Made by a program: the position numbers and the translations under genes
Assembly: GCF_014191775.1 (NCBI RefSeq)
Contig: NZ_JACHXA010000007.1
Span: forward strand, 62,001 to 126,000
Length of the DNA: 64,000 bases
Direction of reading: 5' to 3'
Origin: Limibacillus halophilus
GTDB lineage: Bacteria; Pseudomonadota; Alphaproteobacteria; Kiloniellales; CECT-8803
Part shown: positions 43,662 to 52,068 of the stretch, one piece after another
Position numbering within the stretch: the first letter of the stretch is position 1
Layout of the letters: every line of letters starts with the position of its first letter
The notes under the pieces: model-generated
Database searches by the model: none
Seen by the model: the letters and a program-made list of their open reading frames with translations, nothing else
Told to the model about the DNA's origin: nothing

Positions 43662-44713
43662 TGCGGCTGGAAATCCTTGTTTTGGTGCTCAGGGCTTACT
43701 GTCGTCCCGTGTTCGAGATGATCTGCGCCAAGCGTCGGAAACACCTTGGCGACCTTGCTTAAGAGGTAATCGCCATAGCGGCCAGAGAAAATATGAGGAT
43801 CTTCGCCGTCCCAACGCGGTGCATCGATGTGATCTCTCGCTAACCGCGGAAGGGGGACAATTTCCGCGGCGAAATCTGGATCAAGAAACAATGGAAAAGA
43901 CAAACGATCGTGACCGCTCCGGTTCATGACCCGGTGCAGGGTCGAGCGGTAGGTACCGCCGGTCAAGCGCTCCAGCATGTCGCCGATGTTACAAACCAAC
44001 GCCCCTTCTATCGGCGGTGCTTGAATCCAACCATTGGGGGTCTTGACCTCCAGACCGCCGTAGCGATCCTGTGCCAGCAAGGTCAACAGGCCATAATCGC
44101 AATGTGCGCCGGCACCCCAGGATTCCCGCCAGGATTCGGGCATTTCTGCCGGGTAATGGAATACCCGGAACAAGACTGTAGGGTTGGCTGTGTAGGTGTT
44201 CAGGAAGTAGTACCGGTCCAACCCCAGGCTAAGAGAAATGCCCTCCAACAACGCTTGTCCCGCTCGCGTGGTGGCCGTCATGTAGGTCTCGACGGCATTG
44301 CGTAGGCCGGCTGGTTTGCTCGGCCAAAGGTTGGCGCCATGCAGCGGCCATCCGCCCCGTACCCGCGGATGATCGTTCGGCAGATCGCTGCCGAAATACA
44401 ATCCCTCCTTGTTATCGGGCTTGCCTGAAGTCAGTTCGTTGCCAACAGGAAAGTATCCGCGCCACGCAGCACCGCCCCGCGCCATGGCTACCTGCATTTT
44501 TTCAGTCAGGGGTAGCGCAAAGAAAGCGCGGCTTTCGGCCTCCAAATCGGTGAGGCATTGCGAGGGGATCGCGTGGCCAACAACGTAAAAGAACCCCACC
44601 TTGCGGCAAGCGGTGTCGATTGCACGTGCAACCTGCTGGCGTGCTTTGTCGTCATCGCCAAATAGAGGTGTCATGTCGATTACCGGCAGACTGAGCATCG
44701 GGTCGCGCGTCAT
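43658..44713 (-). CDS. Isopenicillin-N-synthase-like Fe(II)/2OG dioxygenase
   Basis: 351-residue enzyme of the IPNS/DIOX family. N-terminal DIOX_N region ([26 protein letters not shown]), then the iron site [15 protein letters not shown] with HxD, the third ligand in [17 protein letters not shown], and the [10 protein letters not shown] segment that holds the cosubstrate Arg and Ser. It would hydroxylate or oxidise a small molecule. The frame extends to 44836, but GGTGGAG places the start at one of the paired ATGs 44713/44716. Coupled to the PhzF gene. Confidence 0.87.
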   Translation of the reverse strand: MTRDPMLSLPVIDMTPLFGDDDKARQQVARAIDTACRKVGFFYVVGHAIPSQCLTDLEAESRAFFALPLTEKMQVAMARGGAAWRGYFPVGNELTSGKPDNKEGLYFGSDLPNDHPRVRGGWPLHGANLWPSKPAGLRNAVETYMTATTRAGQALLEGISLSLGLDRYYFLNTYTANPTVLFRVFHYPAEMPESWRESWGAGAHCDYGLLTLLAQDRYGGLEVKTPNGWIQAPPIEGALVCNIGDMLERLTGGTYRSTLHRVMNRSGHDRLSFPLFLDPDFAAEIVPLPRLARDHIDAPRWDGEDPHIFSGRYGDYLLSKVAKVFPTLGADHLEHGTTVSPEHQNKDFQPQ

Positions 44714-44879
44714 CATCCTCTCCACCCTGAGCTGACCTGAGCTTACCCCATTTGGTAAACTTGGTGCAGTGCTCTCCAATCTGTGAATGGAACGGATCAG
44801 CGCGGATCGTAACCTATTACGAAGAACTGCATCCAATACTCCAGTGCGCCTACTAAGCCGTAAATTGCAGGGAGCCCAA

Positions 44880-45332
44880 ATGGTGTCTTATTCGCGTAGC
44901 ACATTCTATTCGGCGGAGGCCTCAGTGCCTCTCTCCAATTCAAGGCTTCCTGATCTTGAGGGCAAGCTCCGGTTCGAGCGCTCTACCGCCAACACGGTGG
45001 GGGATTTGACGGCGCTGGGCCTGGTTTCGGAACTAACCGCCGACGAACATGCGTTGGTTGTGCAGGCCTTTCAGCTTGAAGCGGCCGATCTCGAACAACG
45101 TGAATATGACGAAGCGCTCGAAGATCGAGGTTTGCCCCCGGCAGATGATGCAAAATTGATGGCGCTGTGGCGTTATGCACGGAGCCTCACCCACTGCGGC
45201 GGTTGGGCTGAAGGCGCCGAACGGGAGGCTTTCCAAGCTGCCGGGTATTCGGCTCGTTCGCTTCTTGAGGTGGCGGTGCTCTACGGCTCAATCGTGCTGC
45301 AGCGCTATAGGAAGGCAGATCCCAACGAATGA
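44880..45332 (+). CDS. Conserved-looking hypothetical protein
   Basis: 150 residues from ATG 44880, which follows GGGAG. It is alpha-helical by eye, Glu/Ala/Leu rich ([20 protein letters not shown]), with one cysteine in [13 protein letters not shown] and an [19 protein letters not shown] end. No family recognised. Divergent from the dioxygenase gene; convergent with the first kinase-like gene. Confidence 0.5.
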   Translation: MVSYSRSTFYSAEASVPLSNSRLPDLEGKLRFERSTANTVGDLTALGLVSELTADEHALVVQAFQLEAADLEQREYDEALEDRGLPPADDAKLMALWRYARSLTHCGGWAEGAEREAFQAAGYSARSLLEVAVLYGSIVLQRYRKADPNE

Positions 45333-45354
45333 CGGCACTGGCTGTACAGGCGTT

Positions 45355-46290
45355 CTAAGGACCGGCCCGCACGGCGGAAACGTGGTCCACAAATCCTTCG
45401 CTTCCCATAAGAGATTTGCAGCGTTCGAAGCGTTCCGTCGAATAGGCCCAAAAGTCGTCCACCGGATTTTTATTGGCGTGTTGGATCAGGCCCCACAGGG
45501 TCCACAGTAGATCGCACATAGCCTTGTAAATAACCATCCGACCCTGTTCGCCGGGCGCTGGTTCCCGTCCGAAATAGGCGCAAAGCATTTCGTGGTCCTG
45601 CGCCTCGCTGAAAACGCCTTCGACAGAAAGGTCGCCCAGATCCCATAGCGGATCATTCATGCCGGAATATTCCCAGTCGACCATCCACATACGGCTGCCC
45701 GTATCGAGAAAATTCTCGCAAAGGGGATCGCAATGACAGGGTGCCAGCGGCAGTGGGTGCGCAGCAAGGGCTGCGCGCAGTGTTTCAGCTTCGCCCAGTA
45801 CTTGGTGGTAGCCTTCTGGTAAATCGACCGTTTTGCCAGAAAGAATTTTTAGATAATCGTCGATCATCGCGAATAGCTCGAAACGAAAATCGAACTTGGC
45901 GCCGCTATGGTGCAGCTTACGGAAAGCTTCTCCAGCACGTGCCGCTGCGCCCTTGCGCTGTGCGAAGGCCTTTGGGGTCATCGTGATCGTATCCTCGATG
46001 AATGCAGTGACCATGATGCCGCTATCGGGATCGACAAAGAGCAGTTCCGGACTGACACCGGCCTTCGCCGTTTCCCGTGCGGCCTTCGCTTCGTTCTTCC
46101 GGTCGATGTATTCCTCGGTACCCTTACCGGGGATACGCAGGCACCAAGCGCACTCGCCAGACGAGACCCTGAAGACCAGGTTGGTCAGGCCGCCAAGGCG
46201 CTCCAGTTTCACGTTTGCCGGATCAATCCCGGCAAAAATCGGTAGCTGGTCCAGAACGGCACGAGCCTGATCTAGCGCGTCATCAGTCAT
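45355..46290 (-). CDS. Choline-kinase-like phosphotransferase (APH fold)
   Basis: 311-residue kinase-fold protein of the choline/ethanolamine kinase branch. The glycine loop is near LGGLTNLVFRV (residues 32-42), the catalytic loop is HCDPLCENFL (His186, Asp188, Asn193), and the metal-binding segment is VDWEYSGMNDPLWDLGD (Asp205). It would transfer the ATP gamma-phosphate to a hydroxyl of a small amine-alcohol; the substrate is unknown. Start at 46290 follows GGAGGA. Last gene of the betaine-type operon, 11 bases after a dimethylglycine-dehydrogenase-like gene; a second paralogue lies at 51184-52068. Confidence 0.8.
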   Translation of the reverse strand: MTDDALDQARAVLDQLPIFAGIDPANVKLERLGGLTNLVFRVSSGECAWCLRIPGKGTEEYIDRKNEAKAARETAKAGVSPELLFVDPDSGIMVTAFIEDTITMTPKAFAQRKGAAARAGEAFRKLHHSGAKFDFRFELFAMIDDYLKILSGKTVDLPEGYHQVLGEAETLRAALAAHPLPLAPCHCDPLCENFLDTGSRMWMVDWEYSGMNDPLWDLGDLSVEGVFSEAQDHEMLCAYFGREPAPGEQGRMVIYKAMCDLLWTLWGLIQHANKNPVDDFWAYSTERFERCKSLMGSEGFVDHVSAVRAGP

Positions 46291-46301
46291 GGGGTCCTCC
46301 G

Positions 46302-48722
46302 TCAAGCTTTCAGTCGCTCCATCTTTGGGTCGTAGAGGCAACGTGCGCCGCGCGTGGCGTGCCAGTTCTGTCCAAAGGCCTCGATCTCAAAAGCGGTCTT
46401 TCCGGCGATTTTTGTCGGTAGATAGGCAAAAGCGATGGTCTTGCCGGTCCAGTGACCATAACCGCAAGAGGTCGTCGAACCGACGACTTTGCCATCCAGC
46501 AAGATTGGCTCCCCACCCAAGAGTGGGGCGAAACCATCGATTGCCAGGGACACCAGCTTACGGCTGACGCCTTTTTCATGAATGTGGGTTAACGCTTTGC
46601 GACCAGTGAAGTCGCCCTTTTCCAAGGCGACGCAAAAGCCCAACCCAGCTTCATAGGGGTTGTAGTCCGGGCTGATGTCGCCCGACCAGTAAAGGTAACC
46701 CTTTTCTAAGCGGCAACTTTCAACCGCACGGTAGCCCGCATTGGACATGCCATGAGTTTCACCGGCCTCCCACAGGGCTTCGTAAACGGCGGCGGCAAAC
46801 TCCTGTGGGATATAGAGCTCGTATCCGAGTTCACCGACATAGCCGACACGAACGGCCAGGGCCTGCGCGTTGGCTAATCCAATCTTGCGGATTGCGAGAA
46901 AGGGGAAAGCCTCGTTGGATAGATCATCGTCGCTGACGGTTTGCAGAACTTTGCGCGCGTGCGGCCCGCAAACATTGATGGTGGCGTATGCGCCTGTGAT
47001 CTCAACCATCGACACGCCTGCGCCGGGCAATTGTCGTTCGATCCAGTCGCTATCGCGAACGCCAAAGCCTGACCCGGTGACAAGCCAGAAGTGATCATCG
47101 TCCAAATGCAACAGCGTTACATCGGCCTCGATCCCGCCCCGGTCGTTGCAGAGTTGAGTGTAGATTGCTTTTCCCTTGGGCCCCGAGAGATCGTTGGCGG
47201 CGATCCTTTGCAAGGCTGCAAACGTTCCCGGCCCTCGCAATTCGAACTTTGAGAAGGAGCTTTGGTCGATTAGGGCCACGCGCTCTCGAATGGCGCGCAC
47301 CTCTTCTCCCACACCGTCGAACCAACTTGGTTTGCCTTCGAAGCTCGGCACGTCTTCCAGTGGGTCGCCGTCGCGACGGAACCAATTCGGCCGCTCCCAA
47401 CCAAACTTGGAGCCGAAGACCGCGCCGCGCGCCTTTAGCGGTTCGTAGAGGGCTGAGCGGCGCAGACCGCGTCCGGCGAGCGATTCCTCTGCGGGCCAGT
47501 GGATCTTATAGTACGCGGCATAGGCCTCGACGGCGCGCTGTTCCAAGTAGCGAGCCTGCGCGTGTACCGGGCCGAAACGCCGAACGTCCAAAGACCAGAG
47601 GTCCATACCCGGGTCGCCTTCGAGGATCCAGTTCGACATGGCCTGACCGGCCCCTCCCGAAGCGGCAATCCCGGCCGTGAAACCGCAGGCGACGAAGAAA
47701 TTATCCAGACCGGGCGCCAGGCCCATCATTGGCTCGCCATCGGCGGAGACCGGGATCGGGCCGTTAATGATCGTCTGAATGCCGATCTCATTCAAAACCG
47801 GCAGGCGTTCCGCAGCGGGTAACGCGAAACGCTCCAGGCGATCCAGGTTGCCTTCAAAAAGCTCGCGGCCGAAATCCAGTGGCGGCTTGCCGCGCCAGCA
47901 CCCGCGCGTGCCTTCCTCCCAACCGCCGATGGCGAAGGACCCGGTATCGGGTTTCAGATAAAAGTTCTTGTCCGGGTCGCGCAGGGTCGTCAGGTCTTTC
48001 GGTAAGTCCAGTGTTTTTTCCGTAAGGAAGTATTGATGCTCGACAACTCCTGCGGCCAGCGCTACCCCGGCCATCTCACCAACGCGCTTGGCCCAAAGGC
48101 CGGCACAGTTGACTAGAATATCGCAGCCAATAGTTCCGTGATCGGTGACCACGCCCAGGATGCGGCGGCCACGGCGGACAATCTCAACGACACTGGTGTG
48201 CTCTTCGATCTTTGCGCCGTATTTGCGCGCGGCCTTAGCGAAAGCCTGGGTCAGAGCATAGGGGTCGATGTAACCATCGCCGGGAATGAAGGCAGCACCC
48301 TCGATTCCCTCTGTCGTGATGTAGGGGAAAAGCTTGGCGGCTTCCTCGGCAGAGAGCGCGTGGCACTCCACGTCGAAACTGCGAGCCTGGCCCATCGAGC
48401 GGCGGATTTCACTCCAGCGATCCGGGGAGGAAGCAAGGCGTAGGGAGCCGACTTTCTTCCAGTCGATCGCCGCATCGGCTTCTTCGGCGAGGCGATCGAA
48501 AACCGCGACCGAGTTCTGCATCAGGCGCGTCAGGTTTCGTTTGCTGCGCAGTTGCCCGACCAGTCCGGCTGCGTGCCAGGTACAGCCCTCGGTGATCTGA
48601 GCCTTTTCAAGCAACAGAACATCTTTTTCGCCGGCTCTGGCCAGATGGTAAGCAACGGAGGTGCCAATGGCCCCGCCGCCGATGACGATGATGCGTGCGT
48701 GACGGTCAGCGGAAAAGGTCAT
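46302..48722 (-). CDS. Sarcosine/dimethylglycine-dehydrogenase-like flavoprotein with GcvT domain
   Basis: 806-residue oxidative N-demethylase. Residues 10-400 form the FAD (DAO) domain: IIVIGGGAIGTSVAYHL, then CTWHAAGLVGQL with His50 at the position of covalent FAD attachment in this family. Residues about 440-800 form the folate-binding GcvT-like and barrel domains (LIDQSSFSKFELRGPG, YVGELGYELYIP, YRAVESCRLEKGYLYW). It should remove an N-methyl group from a secondary or tertiary amine and pass the one-carbon unit to tetrahydrofolate. Cotranscribed with a very similar paralogue just upstream; the physiological substrate is not certain. Confidence 0.87.
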   Translation of the reverse strand: MTFSADRHARIIVIGGGAIGTSVAYHLARAGEKDVLLLEKAQITEGCTWHAAGLVGQLRSKRNLTRLMQNSVAVFDRLAEEADAAIDWKKVGSLRLASSPDRWSEIRRSMGQARSFDVECHALSAEEAAKLFPYITTEGIEGAAFIPGDGYIDPYALTQAFAKAARKYGAKIEEHTSVVEIVRRGRRILGVVTDHGTIGCDILVNCAGLWAKRVGEMAGVALAAGVVEHQYFLTEKTLDLPKDLTTLRDPDKNFYLKPDTGSFAIGGWEEGTRGCWRGKPPLDFGRELFEGNLDRLERFALPAAERLPVLNEIGIQTIINGPIPVSADGEPMMGLAPGLDNFFVACGFTAGIAASGGAGQAMSNWILEGDPGMDLWSLDVRRFGPVHAQARYLEQRAVEAYAAYYKIHWPAEESLAGRGLRRSALYEPLKARGAVFGSKFGWERPNWFRRDGDPLEDVPSFEGKPSWFDGVGEEVRAIRERVALIDQSSFSKFELRGPGTFAALQRIAANDLSGPKGKAIYTQLCNDRGGIEADVTLLHLDDDHFWLVTGSGFGVRDSDWIERQLPGAGVSMVEITGAYATINVCGPHARKVLQTVSDDDLSNEAFPFLAIRKIGLANAQALAVRVGYVGELGYELYIPQEFAAAVYEALWEAGETHGMSNAGYRAVESCRLEKGYLYWSGDISPDYNPYEAGLGFCVALEKGDFTGRKALTHIHEKGVSRKLVSLAIDGFAPLLGGEPILLDGKVVGSTTSCGYGHWTGKTIAFAYLPTKIAGKTAFEIEAFGQNWHATRGARCLYDPKMERLKA

Positions 48723-48734
48723 TGCAGACCTCCC

Positions 48735-51176
48735 TTACACCTTGATGCGGGCGTTGGCAGCGTCATAGAGCGCTTCCAAGTGCAGCGTTGCCGGGACGCG
48801 TTCGGTCGCCACCACCAGTTCGTATTTACCGCTGCTCAGGTAATCGTCGTTGACGCCATCGGCGTGGCGGACATATCCGAAACCGATCGACTTGCCGACG
48901 CTATAACCGAAGCCGGCACTGGTCAGGTATCCTGCAAATTCGCCGTTGCGGAGGATCGTCTCCCGGCCCAGCAAAACGACGCCTGGGTCCTCAACCGTGA
49001 AGCAGGCCAGCTTCTTTTTGAGGGGTGAGTTGGCGGTACGCTCTGCGGCAGCACGGCCGATGAAGTTCATGTCTCTCTTCAGCTTAACGGCCCAACCAAG
49101 TCCAGCCTCGAATGGAGAATCGTTCGGCGTGATGTCAGAGCCCCAGGCGCGGTAGCCCTTTTCCAGCCGCAAGGATTCGATGGCCCGATATCCACAGGGT
49201 CGAATCCCGTGGGCTGCGCCTGCCGTCATCAAGGCATCGAAGATGTCCCCGGTCGCCGAGAGTGGCGTGTGCAATTCCCAACCCAATTCTCCGACGTAGG
49301 TGATGCGCAGCGCGCGCACTGGATGCCCCGCAATCTCGACTTCTTGAACATGGCCGAAGGGGAAGGCTTCGTTCGTGCAGTCGGCTGTGGTGACAGCCTG
49401 CAACACGTCGCGTGCTTTGGGGCCCATCAGGGAAAGCGTTCCGAAATCCTCGGTGACGTCGGTCAGAGTCGCTTCGCTACCATCGGGCAGGTGGTCACGG
49501 ATCCAGGTGCCGTCATGTGTTCGGAAGCCCGTGCCGGTCACGATGTAGAAGTGATCGTCGGCCAATCGCGCCACCGTCAGGTCGCATTCGATGCCGCCGC
49601 GGCTGTTAAGAAGCTGCGTGTAGGTCAGCCGGCCCGCAGGCTTGGAGACATGGTTTGCGCAGATAGCATCCATCGCCGCCGCAGCGCCGGACCCACGCAG
49701 TTCAAACTTGGCAAAGGACGATTGGTCGAACAGGCCTACGGCCTCGCGTACGGCGCGATGCTCCTCGCCGACGGCGTCGAACCAATTCTGCCGTCCCATG
49801 CTGTACTGGTCCTGCGGTTCGGTTCCCGGCGGTGCGAACCAATTGGGTCTCTCCCATCCCAGCTTCGAGCCAAAGACCGCCCGGCGTTCCTTCAGGCGTT
49901 CATAGAGCGGCGAAACGATGCGGGGGCGGCCTGTTTCATACTCCTCGTGCGGGAATCCGATGGTGTAGTGCTTGCCGTATGCCTCGAGCGTGCGGTCGCA
50001 GACCCACTGACGATCCCGGTGAAGTTCCGAAAAGCGCCGGATGTCCACCGTCCAGAGGTCGAGCGGGGCCTCCCCGCTCATCACCCATTCCGCGAGCACC
50101 CAACCCGCGCCGCCGCCCGAGGCGATGCCGAAGGCATTAAAACCGGCGCCGACATACATGTTTTCGCATTCGGGAGCCCTCCCGAGGATGAAGTTGCCAT
50201 CAGGCGTGAAGCTTTCCGGCCCGTTGATCATCTGCTTGACCCCGGTGTTTTCCAAGGCGGGTACGCGGGCGATGGCCTGATGCAGATGTTGTTCGAAGTG
50301 GTCCCAATCGTCATCGAATAGCTGAAACTCGAAGCTGTCAGGCACGTCGCCGGTCGTCCAGGCCTGCGGGTTAGGTTCGTAACCACCCATGACGAGGCCG
50401 CCGACTTCTTCCTTGAAGTAAGTGCGGCGGTCCGGGTCACGCACGGTCGCGGTGTCGCTGGCCAGCCCCGCGATGGGCTCGGTAACGATGTACTGATGCT
50501 TGACTGGTTGCAGCGGCACATTGATGCCAGCCAGTTCGCCCAGTTGCCGAGCCCACTGTCCGGCGCAGTTGACGACAGTCTCGCAGGCAATCGTTCCTTG
50601 CGCGGTTTCAACAGCAGTGATGCGCTCGCCGTCCATCCGGAATCCGGTAACACGCTCGCCTTCGACGATCCGGACGCCGTGCATCCGCGCGCCCTTCGCC
50701 AGTGACTGCGTAATGTCGGTCGGGTTGGCCTGACCGTCCGTTGGCAAGAAGGTGGCGCCAACAAGATCGCTCACATCCATCAGCGGCCACATGGCCTTGA
50801 CCTCGCTGGGGCTCAACAAATGCATGTCCATGTTGAAACTGCGGGCTGTCGTCGCCAAGCGCTTGAATTCGATCCAGCGGTCTTCGTTGCAGGCAAGCCG
50901 CAAGCAACCGCTCATCTTCCAACCCGTCTCCAGCCCGGTCTCAGCGTCCAGTTTCTTGTAGAGATCGACCGAGTATCGTAGCACCTGGGTGATGCTGGCA
51001 GACGAGCGCAACTGGCCGACCAGCCCGGCAGCATGCCATGTCGAACCAGAGGTCAACTTGCCTTGTTCCAGCAGCAGCACCTCGGCTTTGTGGTCCTTGG
51101 CCAGATGATAGGCGGTGGAACAGCCGATGATCCCGCCGCCGATGACGATGATCTGGGAATGGGAGGGAAGCGACAT
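48735..51176 (-). CDS. Sarcosine/dimethylglycine-dehydrogenase-like flavoprotein, paralogue
   Basis: 813 residues, same two-part layout: QIIVIGGGIIGCSTAYHLAK, STWHAAGLVGQL with the FAD-linking His48, and C-terminal folate-binding GcvT-like domain (LFDQSSFAKFELRGSG, YVGELGWELHTP, CGYRAIESLRLEKGYRAWG). It is only about half identical by eye to the 46302-48722 protein, so the pair is old and the two may act on consecutive methyl groups, such as dimethyl then monomethyl species. Follows the second kinase-like gene by 7 bases in the operon. Confidence 0.87.
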   Translation of the reverse strand: MSLPSHSQIIVIGGGIIGCSTAYHLAKDHKAEVLLLEQGKLTSGSTWHAAGLVGQLRSSASITQVLRYSVDLYKKLDAETGLETGWKMSGCLRLACNEDRWIEFKRLATTARSFNMDMHLLSPSEVKAMWPLMDVSDLVGATFLPTDGQANPTDITQSLAKGARMHGVRIVEGERVTGFRMDGERITAVETAQGTIACETVVNCAGQWARQLGELAGINVPLQPVKHQYIVTEPIAGLASDTATVRDPDRRTYFKEEVGGLVMGGYEPNPQAWTTGDVPDSFEFQLFDDDWDHFEQHLHQAIARVPALENTGVKQMINGPESFTPDGNFILGRAPECENMYVGAGFNAFGIASGGGAGWVLAEWVMSGEAPLDLWTVDIRRFSELHRDRQWVCDRTLEAYGKHYTIGFPHEEYETGRPRIVSPLYERLKERRAVFGSKLGWERPNWFAPPGTEPQDQYSMGRQNWFDAVGEEHRAVREAVGLFDQSSFAKFELRGSGAAAAMDAICANHVSKPAGRLTYTQLLNSRGGIECDLTVARLADDHFYIVTGTGFRTHDGTWIRDHLPDGSEATLTDVTEDFGTLSLMGPKARDVLQAVTTADCTNEAFPFGHVQEVEIAGHPVRALRITYVGELGWELHTPLSATGDIFDALMTAGAAHGIRPCGYRAIESLRLEKGYRAWGSDITPNDSPFEAGLGWAVKLKRDMNFIGRAAAERTANSPLKKKLACFTVEDPGVVLLGRETILRNGEFAGYLTSAGFGYSVGKSIGFGYVRHADGVNDDYLSSGKYELVVATERVPATLHLEALYDAANARIKV

Positions 51177-51183
51177 GGGGGTA

Positions 51184-52068
51184 TCAGGCCTTTCCGTAAC
51201 GTGACCGGTAGCGCGCCAGTTCAGCGGCGAGGCGGTCCAGGTTTTCTTGTGTGTAAGCTTCGTAGTCGACGCCGGGTGCTGAGAGGTGGAGTTCGGAAAC
51301 CAAGCTCCAGAGTGTCTCGCGCAGCAAGGATGCGCATTTCATGGCGGCTTGACTCCGCAGCAGGGCGGGCGACGGTTTCTCATTGAAGTAACGGGCCAGA
51401 AGCGCTTCGTCCTGCTCGGGCGAGAAACCGGCATTCGAGGCGATACCCGCCAGATCGAACATTGCGGTGGAGAAACCGGCGTACTCGAAATCGATCAGCC
51501 AAATCCGCTCGTCGTCCTCGATGAAATTGGCGGGCAGCAGATCATTGTGACCGAAGATGATCGGCAGCGGCACCTGCACGGCCTCCAACTCCTCGGATAA
51601 ATCCAGAAACTCCGGCAACTTTGCCGCCATTCGGCTACCGCCGGCCTCCAATGTGCGGGCATAATCTCGGATTACATGGAATACCCAGAACAGAAAAGCG
51701 GCGCCGCTAACATGACGCGGCATCGCTTGGTGAAACCCTCGGATCAGATCGGCGATCGGCTCCAGATTGGTCTGAACTTCATCAGCTCCATAGGTTTGAC
51801 CCTCGATAAAGACCGTAACCATCAGACCAGGCGCGGCATAGGTCACCTCCGGTGCGAAGCCCGCCCGGACAGCGGCCCGGGTGGTCATTAGTTCCCGGTC
51901 ACGAAAGACGTGATGAAAAGGGAAATCACGGCCCAGGCGGACAACCTGTTTCCGGCCCGCGTCGATCACGGTATAGCTTTCGTTGCTCAGGCCGCCTTTC
52001 AACAACACCGGGTCAACCGATCCAGCCCAGATTGGCAAGCCCTTGATGCGCGTGATGCTGTCGCTCAT
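51184..52068 (-). CDS. Choline-kinase-like phosphotransferase (APH fold), paralogue
   Basis: 294-residue kinase-fold protein. Glycine loop LKGGLSNESYTV (residues 23-34), catalytic loop HNDLLPAN (174-181; the His-x-Asp and Asn are intact), and metal site LIDFEYAGF (Asp193). The HNDLLPANF form is close to choline/ethanolamine kinases. Overlaps the stop of the fused permease gene by 4 bases, so its expression is tied to the transporter; it may phosphorylate the imported compound and trap it in the cell. Confidence 0.82.
   Translation of the reverse strand: MSDSITRIKGLPIWAGSVDPVLLKGGLSNESYTVIDAGRKQVVRLGRDFPFHHVFRDRELMTTRAAVRAGFAPEVTYAAPGLMVTVFIEGQTYGADEVQTNLEPIADLIRGFHQAMPRHVSGAAFLFWVFHVIRDYARTLEAGGSRMAAKLPEFLDLSEELEAVQVPLPIIFGHNDLLPANFIEDDERIWLIDFEYAGFSTAMFDLAGIASNAGFSPEQDEALLARYFNEKPSPALLRSQAAMKCASLLRETLWSLVSELHLSAPGVDYEAYTQENLDRLAAELARYRSRYGKA

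Noticed and set aside
49209-50321. 370-codon plus-strand frame antisense to the second DMGDH-like gene
   Set aside because: Same reason: shadow of a conserved flavoprotein gene, no start signal and no domain.
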